A stretch of 64,000 bases of DNA from JAIROC01 sp031553535 (GCA_031553535.1 JAVBLM010000014.1:55844-119843); one strand, 5' to 3'; positions 29,037 to 40,039 are shown, counted from the first letter of the stretch. The notes: generated from the sequence alone by a model not told the origin. Numbers and translations are program-made.

Positions 29037-29796
29037 AAAGGAAAGACAGCCTCTTTCTATACAACTTCTCATCAACTTCCTTAGTATCCGGACATACGCC
29101 TCTATATTTTTTTTTGAAAAAGATCTCTGAATAGAGATAGCACCTCCTTGTTTTACCGATGGTCTGATACAAAAAACAATTCCGGGATGGTCGTCGCTAT
29201 GATATAGGGGAACCCCAGCAAAGATCATCAAACAAATATAGGAATATATTTTCCACATGTAGGAGTGTGTTGAAAACAAACAACGTATATACTTATCCTA
29301 AGAATTTAAGGGATGAATAAAAAATGAACATAATTTATGATCTATCCACACCTATAGGTGTGGACTGTCCATACTTATAGGTGTGTGCCGTCCACACTTA
29401 TAAGTATGTGCCGTCCATTCGTCTGCTATTGTTTCACACGATTGCTTGGAAGTGAGGCATTCTTTCGTATACTTGTGAATCATTCACAAAATAAGTCTTT
29501 TTTTTATACAAACAGATAAATATACGAATCCAATTAACGGTGAAGCAAATAAAAACATTATACCGGTAGGTTCCTATCAATTATTATCAAAATATCGCCA
29601 TAGGAAATAATGTATCTCATTCTATTTTCATACATTTATTTCTGCTCAACAACATTCAACAAACAGAGAATCACAAGAAGGAGGAATAGTAAACAATAGA
29701 ACTCTTTTTTATTAGATAATAACTAAATATTTAAATTTTTATTAAACATATCCTTTTTACAAAAAACTCATTTATTATATGTATCAAATATTTTCA
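29037..29796. other. long spacer upstream of the giant-gene island
   Basis: About 760 bases between uvrB and regulator 1. It contains the 23-bp palindromic array at 29346-29418 and an AT-rich promoter region at the right end. No gene, RNA or insertion sequence was recognised. A weak 6-bp hairpin at 29041-29057 lacks a U run. Confidence 0.6.
29346..29418 (+). repeat. 23-bp palindromic array, three units plus a partial fourth
   Basis: CCACAC/CCATAC starts occur at 29346, 29369, 29392 and 29415 (partial), exactly 23 bp apart. The first core CCACACCTATAGGTGTGG is a perfect 18-bp palindrome. The next two (CCATACTTATAGGTGTGT, CCACACTTATAAGTATGT) are decayed versions. Linkers are GACTG/GCCGT. Confidence 0.85.
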
Positions 29797-29804
29797 TATA
29801 TTTG
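29797..29804 (+). promoter_or_regulatory. -7 promoter element of regulator 1
   Basis: TATATTTG, a perfect match. Transcription should start near 29811, which rules out the in-frame Met codon at 29802 and supports the start at 29832. Confidence 0.75.
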
Positions 29805-29831
29805 TATTTCATTTCATATAGCCAATTATCC

Positions 29832-31397
29832 ATGATGAGAATAAAGAATCATTATAAATCCATCATCTTATTTCTTTTTTTCTTATGTATTTATTCCATC
29901 GTATCAGGAAATACAATTTCCCATTATGAAGAACTACTACGATTGTCGGAAAAAGAACGCATTGAAAAAAATTATGTAAAAGCATTGGAATTACTTAATG
30001 AAATTAATACTGTGTCGGGAAATAATGCCTGGACAGACCTGCATATATTGGCTCTTAACAACCTGGGCGTTGTCTATATGGAATTGCTCGATTATGAAAA
30101 AGCAATGGATTATTATCTTGAAGGTTATAAAATAGCCATTGCCGAAAATAATAAGCAGAAAGAGATTATTATTTTAAATAATATATCTAAAATATATATC
30201 ATTAATAACGAAACAGATAAAGCACAAGAATATCTTGGGCGAGCATACGAAGGAGCCAAACAGTTGAATGATACCCTGCGAATAGGAAGGTATGCTGCCA
30301 ATTTGGGCTTTCTTGCAAACAAAAGGGGCAATTATGAATTAGGCGAAAAATATGTTGATGATGCTTTGGAAATTTTAAAAGATCAACCGGAAAACCCTCT
30401 TTGGATGATACAAATAAAACTGACAAAGGTTCAAAATTTGTATTTCCAGAAAAAGTACAACGAAGCCAAACAACTAATCGAAGATTTATTATCTCTATCG
30501 ACAATAAAAGATGATGATCTTAAAGGAGAATCTCTGTTATACCTGGCTCGAATCTATCAAAAAGAGAATGAATATCAAAAAGCTATCCTTTTGGCAAATG
30601 AAGCGTTGACGGTTGATATTTCATTGATGCTGCGTATAGAATTGTATGAATTTTTATCCCAACTTCATAGAAGTAATCATGCATTTCTACCGGCGCTTCA
30701 ATATACGGATTCTTTGATGTTAATGAAAGACTCCCTGATGCAGATGAATGATAAAAACCGTGTTACCAATGCGCAAATACGGTTTGATTTACTCAATTCG
30801 GAAAAGGAATTGATGGAAAATAAAGCAAAGCAAAAAGAAGAACGGACACTCTTTTTATTTATCATTCTTATTGTTGTTGTACTTGCAGTGGTGTTATTAT
30901 TGATACAATCTTTGAAAAACAAACAGCAAAAAGCACTCTCGTTACTGGAACAGGAACGTTTGAATAACGAGATAAATACAAAAAACAGGCAATTGGCTGC
31001 CGACGTCCTCATCCAATCCAACAAAAATGAACTCTTAGAGGAAATGATCAAAAAACTCTCTAATACATCTACGCCTTCTAAGGATACAATAAAATCTATT
31101 GTTCAGCAACTAAAGTCACAGTTGAAAGAATCCCACAACTGGGATAGCTTTCTTGTACACTTTGAACAAATTAACCCTTCTTTTTTATCTTTAATAAAAG
31201 AAAAACATCCTGATTTAACGGTAAACGATATTCGTCTACTTTCTTATATATACCTGGACTTAACTACAAAAGAAATCGCTTCTTTACTAAACATTACATT
31301 CGAATCCTGCAAAAAGAAAAAACAAAGGCTTGCAAGCAAAATGGGAATAGAAACTTCCGGATTGTATAATTACCTAATAACAATAAAAACATATTAA
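29832..31397 (+). CDS. regulator 1: periplasmic TPR, membrane helix, LuxR-like HTH
   Basis: 521 residues from the start chosen after the promoter. Layout: signal peptide or signal anchor (SIILFLFFLCIYSIVSG); about 300 residues of TPR-like helical pairs (ALNNLGVVYMELLDYEKAMD, KAQEYLGRAYEGAKQ, AILLANEALT); one transmembrane helix at about 340-360; a coiled coil at about 361-405; and a C-terminal helix-turn-helix at about 460-515 (HPDLTVNDIRLLSYIYL, KEIASLLNITFESCKKKKQR). It is predicted to sense something in the periplasm through the TPR domain and to bind DNA in the cytoplasm, as a one-component membrane regulator of a type common in Bacteroidota. Giant B starts 206 bp downstream behind its own promoter. 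It is paralogous to 47413-49071. The target is inferred from position only. Confidence 0.87.
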   Translation: MMRIKNHYKSIILFLFFLCIYSIVSGNTISHYEELLRLSEKERIEKNYVKALELLNEINTVSGNNAWTDLHILALNNLGVVYMELLDYEKAMDYYLEGYKIAIAENNKQKEIIILNNISKIYIINNETDKAQEYLGRAYEGAKQLNDTLRIGRYAANLGFLANKRGNYELGEKYVDDALEILKDQPENPLWMIQIKLTKVQNLYFQKKYNEAKQLIEDLLSLSTIKDDDLKGESLLYLARIYQKENEYQKAILLANEALTVDISLMLRIELYEFLSQLHRSNHAFLPALQYTDSLMLMKDSLMQMNDKNRVTNAQIRFDLLNSEKELMENKAKQKEERTLFLFIILIVVVLAVVLLLIQSLKNKQQKALSLLEQERLNNEINTKNRQLAADVLIQSNKNELLEEMIKKLSNTSTPSKDTIKSIVQQLKSQLKESHNWDSFLVHFEQINPSFLSLIKEKHPDLTVNDIRLLSYIYLDLTTKEIASLLNITFESCKKKKQRLASKMGIETSGLYNYLITIKTY

Positions 31398-31426
31398 TAC
31401 ACTTGTTTAAAATGAATTAATACAAT

Positions 31427-31472
31427 TTCGTCCCTTTTTGTCCCCCTTCTCGTCCCCTTTTATTCCCTTCTA
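31427..31472 (+). promoter_or_regulatory. pyrimidine tract with phased GTCCC repeats, candidate operator
   Basis: A pyrimidine-rich run contains GTCCC at 31430, 31440 and 31452 and TTCCC at 31463, spaced 10, 12 and 11 bp, about one helical turn each. It lies about 40-85 bp upstream of the predicted transcription start of giant B, where an activator would bind. Regulator 1 is the obvious candidate; this is inference. Confidence 0.45.
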
Positions 31473-31499
31473 TTTATTAAGAAAAAGAGTATTCATGTA

Positions 31500-31507
31500 T
31501 AAATTTG
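31500..31507 (+). promoter_or_regulatory. -7 promoter element of giant B
   Basis: TAAATTTG matches TAnnTTTG. It leaves a leader of about 90 nt before the signal-peptide start at 31604. Confidence 0.65.
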
Positions 31508-31603
31508 CATTCAGAATTTTAAAGAGAAAAATAAATGTAAATTATGAATGATTTAATAAAATTAAATTTAAACGAAACTAAATATAAATTAAAACTAATT
31601 AAC

Positions 31604-34600
31604 ATGAGGAGGATTTTCATCTTATTATTAACAGTAACGTTGCTGTCTTTACAGCATGGGCGCGCACAACAGCGTCAGGAATGGATAGAAGATTTTGATG
31701 GAAGCCAGGTAGGGTTTACCTCGACGCCACAAAATCTATGGTTATCCAACACAAAATATTATCTCCCTAGCTTGACGGGAGCAATGGTATCCAAATCGTA
31801 TTTGGGGCTGGTTCCAAACAAGGTTGGAGATACCACAATATTGACATTAACCGTACCTTTGGATTTCTCGGATTATTCGAATGTGCAGTTGCGGTTCAGC
31901 CATATTTGCAAGATTTCCTCGAAAGACATTGCAAAAATACAATGTAAGATCGGTCAGCAAAGCCAGTGGGAAAGCATCGATGCTGATACATACCTTGGGA
32001 GTGCAGCAAATTATGCTAGAGACGGAGGCTTTAATGCGGCAAGTTATTCCCAATGGCAGGTAGGAGACAGTACGGTTACTCCGACACAGGCATGGTGGAA
32101 GGAAGAGGTATTTGACTTAACATCTAAGTTAGCTAGCCAAAATGGGGTACAGATACGTTTTTTGATTATCCACGGCAAGACTCCCTATACACAGGCTTCT
32201 TATGGCTGGTTGCTGGAGAATATCCGTTTAACAACGGCAACTTATGAATTAAATCCTCCAAAGGTAGAGTTTATTGGTTTATATCCAAATGATACGGTTT
32301 ACAGTGTAGGGCCATACGAGATAAACGCCCGTGTTAAAGCAACGGGCAGTACCCTTATCAAACAGCCTTGGCTAAAATATACGGTAACAGAACCGAACAA
32401 ACAGGCAGTACACGACTCCCTATTAATGACCCATATAGAAGGTGATTCTTTGTGGAAGGCTATCCTGCCGCAGTACGTAATAGGTACTACTGTTAAATAT
32501 TCCATTACCGGAAAGGATGCAGCAGGCAACGAAGCAACGGCAAACTCATGGTATGCCATATCAGCGCCTTTAGCAGGGACAGCAATGGATAATGTTAATT
32601 TTGGAGTATATGATGCCGGTTCGTCGTGGAATACTGCCGTGGAGGCCGTTCTCTCTGAAAAAATGAATAGTTGGTCCCGTTCACTGTATTTGAATTCGGA
32701 ATTGGAAAATCTGAATGCATCACCTGCCCTTCTTACCAGCATTGCATATCAGATGGATCGTTATTCATCTACAACCCCCCGAGCAGATATCCGGATTTAT
32801 ATGCGGGCGACAAACCAGACAGAAAATCCCACAACTTATTCCAATCCGGTTGCCGATGGAGCGACACTGGTTTACCAGGGACCCATGAATCTGGTAAGAT
32901 CTCCGAATTGGATTATTTTACCGTTTACAGAAGGAGCTTTTTTTCTTCCCAAGGGAAGTAATTTGATGGTATATGTGGAAGACAATTCTTCGACTAATTC
33001 GGACTATAATAATTGGCAGATCGAACACAGCAAGATAGGAAGATGGGATCTGACCATATATGGCTCCACCCGTGGTGTTGGTGATGCCGCAGCCAGTACC
33101 GCTAAGCCCATTACCCGTTTTGGAAGGGAAGTAATAGCTTATGGAGACAATTCTGTTGGTCTTTACTCATTAGATATGCCGGATACGGTAACAGTATCAC
33201 CCGCAACCAAACTACCGGTAGTAGTTACCATAAAGAACGTGGGTGCATTGAATTTGGACTCGCTAACTATTTCCTATCGTATTAACAATACTGCCCCCAT
33301 ATCCAAGAAACTGTATTTTAATCCGGGATTACCATGGGATTTTAATTTTCAGGATACACTGGGAGATTACAGCCCGAAAGTAAATGGGTTTGATACGGTA
33401 ACGGCATGGGTGAGTTTACTTCACGGACAGGATATTGTAACCTTAGATGATATATTGACCAAGCGTGTTTATGGCACTACTGATTTATTGGTAAACTTTG
33501 TCAATACTCCAGAAGATACGGTATATAGAGCAATACCATACGAGATAACAGCAAGAACATTTACTTTTTCCGGAACGCCTGTTAATCAAGTGGAATTGGA
33601 TATTACATATACTTACCAAGGAAATATAACGAATGATATTTTAACGATGAACCTGGATGCCGGAGATAATCTATGGAAAGTAACTATTCCTTCGCAACGT
33701 TTTGGTACGGATGTATCATATTCCATAGAATTGACAGATATTTTAGATAATACCATTACGATCTCCGACAGTTATTTTATAAAAAGACAATGCGGTACGG
33801 GCGGTTGTGACACAAATTCTGTAGCCATGGAGTCGATCAATTCACCCCTACAAACAGGAATTCCGGCAGGAACGCCTGTGCCTATTCATGTAACTATCCG
33901 CAACAGAGGAATAGCCGATTTGGACTCCTGTTATCTGAACTGGAGTTTGAATGGAGTAGTACAACCTGATACCGCTGTATATAAAGGTCCACTTCCGGAT
34001 GATTTTACCGATACAATTACCATTGGTACTTATTTTTCGACAGCAGACAGGCAGGATACAATTACCATATGGGTAAGCATGCCAAATGCCCGTGTTGATT
34101 CCAGGACGGATGACGATACATTGAATCTATATCCCCTGGGTTGTGGACTTGGCTATGCAGGACCTTGCCGGATAGGTTCCGGCGAACAGTTTGCCAGCCT
34201 GAATGATGCATTGGAAATAATACGAAATTGCGGGCTTAGCGGTGATGTTGAACTGCAATTGAAAGGAGAATATCCTGAGAATATAAATTTAAGCAATATT
34301 TCGGATTATACCAATGGCCATACCCTGACTATTACTTCGTTTGACAATCATGCGGACAGCGCTGTTCTCAAGATTGCTACCGGAGCAGGAATCACGTTCA
34401 ACAACAGCAACAATATTATATTAAAAGCAATCACGGTAGATGCAACAACAGCGACAAATGCCCTTTTATTTACAGGGGCATGTAAGAATATCATGATTCG
34501 TGACTGCAAGCTGTTGACAAGCCCTACCACTACCTCCTCCTTTCCCTATCCCCCAACAACTACTATAAGTAAAGGATACGGTACAGGAACAGTAGATAGC

Positions 34601-37600
34601 ATCTCATTTATTAACAACCTGATAGACGGAGGTTATAACAATATTGAGTTCATTGCCGCTTCGACTATTGAAAATTGCGGGGTTGTGCGATTTGACAGTA
34701 ATATCGTAAGTAATGGCTATGTGAAGGGAGCAGAATTGGTTTTTGTGAATTTCATAAGTTGTTCTTATAATACGGTATTAACCCGTACCGGTACTACCAA
34801 TCAATCGTTTCAGGGATTTTATATCCGTCTTTCAAGTGGTCCCATTGTGGGAAATCGTTTTATCCAGCGCAGTACAAGTATTACCAATCCATCTATGCTT
34901 TATGTAGAGTCTCATAATGATAATACATCAGGCCCGGATGGTAATCGAATTCAGGGGTTAATTGCCAATAATGAAATAATTACCTTTTCCAATGAACTTG
35001 ATAATAATTATTATAGTAGTGGTGCGATGCATATTGGTTACATGTCAACAGTTGATGTTCTTAATAATTCAATATATGTAGGCGGAAGCGGACAAAGGAA
35101 AGGTATTCATCTTGAATCGCTTGCCAATATTTTAAATATAAAGAACAATAATATAGTTACGACAGGTACATTGTCAACTCCAATTTATTGTAATTCTTCC
35201 AGCGCTTTGTTTAGATGGACGTTTGATTATAATAACATGTATGCTCCAACCTATGTAGCAATAATGGGCAATACCTATACTAAAATGGAAGACTGGAAAC
35301 AGTTAACTTCCGATAGTAATTCGGTACGTGTCTTGCCTGATTTTGTGGCATCGCCTGTCTTTCCGGATCCTGCGGCTATAAATCACTTGAACTTGACACA
35401 GGCTATGGGATTGACATGTCCTATGGACTCTTCGGTTACCGTAGATATTAGGGATACAGCACGGCGAGCTGTAACAACGATGGGATGTTATGAAGTACCG
35501 CCGGTAGCGGGCAACGGCATGCTTATGGAAATTACAGGCTTAACTGATGGAACAACTGCCGGACAAACGGAAAATGTATATGTTACAATATATAATGAAG
35601 GGGCAACACCTTTAACATCTGTCAATCTAAGCTGGTCGGCTAATGATGCAGAACAAGGCAACGGCGTGGATTATCCCGTATCGTTGCGGCGAGGAGATGA
35701 TACGACAATCCATATCGGATCCATAACGTATTCATCGGATAATACAATAGTAAAAGTATGGATAAATAACCTGAACAACAACACGCTTCCGGACAGTAAA
35801 CCGGAAGATGATACGTTGAGCCGGTTTGTCATTGTCTGTCCGGTCGATGGTTATAGCGGACTGATGACAGTGGGGCAGGGAGGAATGTTCCCGAATCTAC
35901 AATCAGTATATAGCGCATTGGACATGTGTGGAATATCAGGGGATGTTACCATCGCATTCCAGTCCGGCATCTATGAAGACAATATAGACTTGTCGAACAA
36001 TGCGGTCAGATTTAAAAGTTACAGAGTAACGCTTACCTCTTCCACAGGCAATGCAGGCGATGTAACCTTCCGTCCACAATCAGGAGTTGGCATATCATTA
36101 AATACTTCAAGCAAGGTAACAATAAAGGATATAACGGTAGATGTTGCATCTTTGAATGTCAGCGGGATAGAATTAGCAGGAACATGTTCCGATATAGAAA
36201 TAAACGGATGTACGATTCTTGTTAATCCGGCTGCAACTGCTTCTACCGTACGGGGAATATCATACAGCAATACGGAAGATTCCAGAAAGATGATTACAAA
36301 TATATCGATTCTGAATAATACAATAGACGGCGGATACTACAATATCTACCTGCATTATTTGGGATGGACCTACGATGCAGATGCACAGGGCGTAAATAAC
36401 AGGATAGACAACAATATTCTGACCAATGCTTATTATTGTGGAGTATATTTATACCGATTCGGACATTGCTACAGCATTTCCGGCAATACGCTTACTACCC
36501 GTGCCGCAGATACTGCGCAATATGGATTCTATGTGAGTGATTATATCAATGTAGATACAATGTCAAACAACAGAATCCTGTTGCAAACAACAGCTACAAC
36601 AGGTACAAATTGTGGTATTTATCTAAACGAATATATAAGTTATTATGAGGCGCTACATCCTGCCATTGTTGCAAACAATGAAATACGTCATCTTGAAGCG
36701 GCTACTACAACGTATGGTATAGAAACTTCCAGTACTGTAGCAGATATTTTGCATAATTCGGTATATATCAAGGGAACATCCATTGCATACGGCAAATATA
36801 TACGGAGTTCGACCAGGATATTCTATCTCAATATCAAAAATAATATATTCTCTGTCGAAACATCTCATGAACAAGGATACCCAATTTATGTTACGTCTGC
36901 TAGCGATGCACAACCGGGTTATAACAGTACAACGATGGATTATAATGATTATCACAGTACGGGTTCTTATGTGGGGTATATTGGAGCGGCCATGACGACA
37001 ATGTCTGATTTACGGACGGCAACCCAGCAGGATGTCAATTCCGTCAATATAAAACCCATCTATAAAGATACAGATATAAATCTGGAACTGTTGGAATATA
37101 ATGATACGTTGAAGTGCCCAACCAATGGAATGCTTTACAGCGATATACGCGGGCAGGTACGTCCGCCGCTAACAACGATGGGAGCCTATACACAACCGCC
37201 AACAGGGCTGGATTTGATGCTCAAGGCAATTACATCTTGGAATGCGGAAGTAATAAACAAGCAGACCATACAGATAAATGCAGATGTGTTGAATACCGGG
37301 GCTGTAGACATTAATTCAGCTACATTCGGTTGGAGTTTGAATGGCGTAACACAACAGACCGGTGTTCCATGGACGGCAACTCCGCCCCTGCCGATGTTTG
37401 GACAGGACAATGTCAATATAGGTAGTTTTACCGTTTCCGATACGGTCAATAAGTATAATGTAAAGGTATGGATAGAAACTATAAACGGACAGTCAGATAC
37501 GGCAAACTGGAATGATACGATAACGACATCGGCACAATTGGTCCCCTTAGTGGAGTTTGTTGCACCCTTTGTCAGTGGTACTGTTTCCCGATTGTCATTT

Positions 37601-40015
37601 AACGTACCTGCAAGGATACGCACTTTTACGGGAGCTCCTCTGTCTGTTCCGAAGATGTATATACATACAATGATAAATGGATTGTCTTTATATGATTCTG
37701 TTCCCATGTCTCAAAACGGGGATATCTGGACGGCTGCTATTCCACAGCAGTATTACAACAGCAAAGTGGTATATTCATTACCTGTATCTGATAACATAGG
37801 AAATAATATTATTTTGATGGATTCGGTGTCTATCAATTCGACAGGAACGGAAAGGTATTCCGGTCATAACCTGGCATTATCATTGACGTCTCCTGTAAGC
37901 GATATTAATACCATCTGTTCTCCCTATGAGATTCCGGTAACGGCAAAAATAACCAATCTGGGTAGCGAGAGATATGATTTCACTCAGGATTCCATCGAAG
38001 TAGGCATCGAAATCAATGATCCCATAGGAAATTATTATTTCATTACAAAAACTGTGAGTACGGGAGTTTTGACATCGGGTTCAACAAATACAATAGAATT
38101 TATGTCGGCGCTGCCCATTATGTATTCGGGAGCTTATGATATCAAGGCATGGGTAAGCAGTTCCATAGACCGTATTATATATGATGATACGTCCATCACG
38201 GCTTATATCTCGTCAAGGATAGATTTGCCTGTACGGGCAGATTTCAGCACAGCATTTCCCATAGAATTTATGACTTCTCCCATACAAGGTAACAGTGCAT
38301 GGGAATGGTATGCCGGCTCTGGAAGCATTCAGCCGGATTCAGGTACTGGTATGATACGATTCCAGGGAGCTGCAACTTCCGCGGCACTTTTAACTACCCG
38401 TCAACTGGATTTATACAATACATCTAATCCTTTTGTAGAATTCTACTATTATCACGATCCTTCCGCGGCTGTTGACGACTATTCCTATACAGATGTTAAT
38501 GTGGTTGTAGATGGTGTTATTAATAATTTAGGTACCATTTATATGCATGATTCTCTGGGTCGTCATGGCTGGGTAAAATACAGGTATTCGTTAAACTGGC
38601 TTACATTCAGCAGTGCTTGTGTATTGATACAGTTTGAATCATTAAATAAGTTTGCAAGCTCAGCTCAATACATAGATTATATTCTGGTACATTCGGAACC
38701 GGACGCCGCCGTATCGGAAATTATCATTACTCCGGACCCAATATTATGTGACCTTTCACAACGTGATGTATTTGTAGTAATAAAAGCTGTCAAAAACCAA
38801 TCCGTAACCTTTGGCAATACCGATTCTTTGATATTGGATATAAAAGGCACAATCTATCCGGTTTCCTTACGGGGGAAAGTATTACAAGCTAATGCATCAG
38901 ATACATTACCTGTATTATCAAAGATTACTATTCCGGCTGGTACTACTGCAATAAAGGCATATTTTAAGACCCCTGTAGATAATTATCATGCGAACGATAC
39001 GGCAAAACAGGATATTATTATCAACCCTGATATGTCGATTCAAATCATTCCTATTACAAGCGGGTCTGGTAATTGTCTTATTTCCGGCACGGATATATAT
39101 CAACAAATGATCATAAAGAATACAGGAGATATACCTCTCCCACAACTTAATTTGACTTTGTCTGTATCTGCAGATGCATGGAATACCTACCCTGCCTATT
39201 CTTTTGCAACAACGGAATCCACCTCCAAAACATTAGATCCCGGAGATACCGTTGTGGTTACTTTCAATACTCCATACACTATTCCCCATAGTCCCAATTA
39301 CCAGGTTCAGGTTACTGCCTATTTAAGTTGCGATTCTGTATTGTTAAACAAAGAATCTGCTATTTCTGAATGCGTAGAAACGGATAATCTTGTTCTTATC
39401 AGCATAGATAAACCTTCAGGACAAGTGGATACCATAGGAAGCAACATTAACATTGAAGTAACATTGGAAAATAAAAGTGATGCAACTCCTTTCTCCAGTG
39501 TAAGAATACATGCACGGGTAGAAGATTCAAAAGGAAATATCTCTACCAATATATATGAAACTATTCCGGGAACAATCGATCCATTATCTCCTGCATCTTA
39601 TACTTTTAGTACTTTTTATCCTGTTCCTGACGATTCAGTGTATTACATTACCGTATTCATCGAAAAACAGGCAAAGGATAATTATCCACAAGATGATACC
39701 ATACAGATGAAACGGACTACGGATTACAAAGTAGGTATAGAATCTATCGACCCGGTAATGATCAGCATGGAACAAAACATTCCGAACCCTGCCAATAACA
39801 ACACTATGGTTAGGTATACTATTCCTGAATCAGGTGAAGTTATCTTCCGTATCCATAGTATGAACGGTCAGTTATTGTATAACAAAGCAGTACAGTCGGA
39901 GTCCGGAACAAATAGTATAGAGATCAATACTTCTAACTTATCATCAGGAATTTATGTCTATTCGATGGAATTCAATGGACAGCGAATTACAAAGCGAATG
40001 AGTATTAAACAATAA
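31604..40015 (+). CDS. giant B: T9SS-exported beta-helix protein, two modules
   Basis: 2803 residues. An in-frame Met at 31544 would add 20 polar residues ahead of the signal peptide, so the start before RRIFILLLTVTLLSLQHG is preferred. After the signal peptide (cleaved near GRAQQ) comes a jelly-roll/MAM-like domain of about 190 residues (EWIEDFDG, RFSHICKIS, WWKEEVFDL, YGWLLENIRL). Then follow Ig-like units, a domain with SWSRSLYL, CARDB-like units and two beta-helix modules starting at 34142 and 35837. Next are further CARDB units, a second jelly-roll (EFYYYHDP) and a conserved block ending in a T9SS type A sorting domain (EQNIPNPANN, SMNGQ, final KRMSIKQ). It should be secreted through the outer membrane and attached at the surface or released. 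Ligand unknown. Confidence 0.9.
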   Translation: MRRIFILLLTVTLLSLQHGRAQQRQEWIEDFDGSQVGFTSTPQNLWLSNTKYYLPSLTGAMVSKSYLGLVPNKVGDTTILTLTVPLDFSDYSNVQLRFSHICKISSKDIAKIQCKIGQQSQWESIDADTYLGSAANYARDGGFNAASYSQWQVGDSTVTPTQAWWKEEVFDLTSKLASQNGVQIRFLIIHGKTPYTQASYGWLLENIRLTTATYELNPPKVEFIGLYPNDTVYSVGPYEINARVKATGSTLIKQPWLKYTVTEPNKQAVHDSLLMTHIEGDSLWKAILPQYVIGTTVKYSITGKDAAGNEATANSWYAISAPLAGTAMDNVNFGVYDAGSSWNTAVEAVLSEKMNSWSRSLYLNSELENLNASPALLTSIAYQMDRYSSTTPRADIRIYMRATNQTENPTTYSNPVADGATLVYQGPMNLVRSPNWIILPFTEGAFFLPKGSNLMVYVEDNSSTNSDYNNWQIEHSKIGRWDLTIYGSTRGVGDAAASTAKPITRFGREVIAYGDNSVGLYSLDMPDTVTVSPATKLPVVVTIKNVGALNLDSLTISYRINNTAPISKKLYFNPGLPWDFNFQDTLGDYSPKVNGFDTVTAWVSLLHGQDIVTLDDILTKRVYGTTDLLVNFVNTPEDTVYRAIPYEITARTFTFSGTPVNQVELDITYTYQGNITNDILTMNLDAGDNLWKVTIPSQRFGTDVSYSIELTDILDNTITISDSYFIKRQCGTGGCDTNSVAMESINSPLQTGIPAGTPVPIHVTIRNRGIADLDSCYLNWSLNGVVQPDTAVYKGPLPDDFTDTITIGTYFSTADRQDTITIWVSMPNARVDSRTDDDTLNLYPLGCGLGYAGPCRIGSGEQFASLNDALEIIRNCGLSGDVELQLKGEYPENINLSNISDYTNGHTLTITSFDNHADSAVLKIATGAGITFNNSNNIILKAITVDATTATNALLFTGACKNIMIRDCKLLTSPTTTSSFPYPPTTTISKGYGTGTVDSISFINNLIDGGYNNIEFIAASTIENCGVVRFDSNIVSNGYVKGAELVFVNFISCSYNTVLTRTGTTNQSFQGFYIRLSSGPIVGNRFIQRSTSITNPSMLYVESHNDNTSGPDGNRIQGLIANNEIITFSNELDNNYYSSGAMHIGYMSTVDVLNNSIYVGGSGQRKGIHLESLANILNIKNNNIVTTGTLSTPIYCNSSSALFRWTFDYNNMYAPTYVAIMGNTYTKMEDWKQLTSDSNSVRVLPDFVASPVFPDPAAINHLNLTQAMGLTCPMDSSVTVDIRDTARRAVTTMGCYEVPPVAGNGMLMEITGLTDGTTAGQTENVYVTIYNEGATPLTSVNLSWSANDAEQGNGVDYPVSLRRGDDTTIHIGSITYSSDNTIVKVWINNLNNNTLPDSKPEDDTLSRFVIVCPVDGYSGLMTVGQGGMFPNLQSVYSALDMCGISGDVTIAFQSGIYEDNIDLSNNAVRFKSYRVTLTSSTGNAGDVTFRPQSGVGISLNTSSKVTIKDITVDVASLNVSGIELAGTCSDIEINGCTILVNPAATASTVRGISYSNTEDSRKMITNISILNNTIDGGYYNIYLHYLGWTYDADAQGVNNRIDNNILTNAYYCGVYLYRFGHCYSISGNTLTTRAADTAQYGFYVSDYINVDTMSNNRILLQTTATTGTNCGIYLNEYISYYEALHPAIVANNEIRHLEAATTTYGIETSSTVADILHNSVYIKGTSIAYGKYIRSSTRIFYLNIKNNIFSVETSHEQGYPIYVTSASDAQPGYNSTTMDYNDYHSTGSYVGYIGAAMTTMSDLRTATQQDVNSVNIKPIYKDTDINLELLEYNDTLKCPTNGMLYSDIRGQVRPPLTTMGAYTQPPTGLDLMLKAITSWNAEVINKQTIQINADVLNTGAVDINSATFGWSLNGVTQQTGVPWTATPPLPMFGQDNVNIGSFTVSDTVNKYNVKVWIETINGQSDTANWNDTITTSAQLVPLVEFVAPFVSGTVSRLSFNVPARIRTFTGAPLSVPKMYIHTMINGLSLYDSVPMSQNGDIWTAAIPQQYYNSKVVYSLPVSDNIGNNIILMDSVSINSTGTERYSGHNLALSLTSPVSDINTICSPYEIPVTAKITNLGSERYDFTQDSIEVGIEINDPIGNYYFITKTVSTGVLTSGSTNTIEFMSALPIMYSGAYDIKAWVSSSIDRIIYDDTSITAYISSRIDLPVRADFSTAFPIEFMTSPIQGNSAWEWYAGSGSIQPDSGTGMIRFQGAATSAALLTTRQLDLYNTSNPFVEFYYYHDPSAAVDDYSYTDVNVVVDGVINNLGTIYMHDSLGRHGWVKYRYSLNWLTFSSACVLIQFESLNKFASSAQYIDYILVHSEPDAAVSEIIITPDPILCDLSQRDVFVVIKAVKNQSVTFGNTDSLILDIKGTIYPVSLRGKVLQANASDTLPVLSKITIPAGTTAIKAYFKTPVDNYHANDTAKQDIIINPDMSIQIIPITSGSGNCLISGTDIYQQMIIKNTGDIPLPQLNLTLSVSADAWNTYPAYSFATTESTSKTLDPGDTVVVTFNTPYTIPHSPNYQVQVTAYLSCDSVLLNKESAISECVETDNLVLISIDKPSGQVDTIGSNINIEVTLENKSDATPFSSVRIHARVEDSKGNISTNIYETIPGTIDPLSPASYTFSTFYPVPDDSVYYITVFIEKQAKDNYPQDDTIQMKRTTDYKVGIESIDPVMISMEQNIPNPANNNTMVRYTIPESGEVIFRIHSMNGQLLYNKAVQSESGTNSIEINTSNLSSGIYVYSMEFNGQRITKRMSIKQ
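34142..37560 (+). repeat. two beta-helix/CARDB modules in giant B
   Basis: Leading Cys codons are at 34142 and 35837, a spacing of 1695 bp (565 codons). Both modules have the CG[IL]SGDV motif and a TTMGxY cap before the CARDB-like part. Confidence 0.8.
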
Positions 40016-40039
40016 AATCTTTTTCATAATTCAAATTGT

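Noticed and set aside
28849..29279. Minus-strand open frames of 107 and 102 codons after uvrB
   Set aside because: They overlap the uvrB coding region and a spacer, and their protein sequences show no recognisable domain.
29802..29831. Start of regulator 1 at 29802
   Set aside because: This codon overlaps the TATATTTG promoter element at 29797-29804 and would lie upstream of the transcription start.
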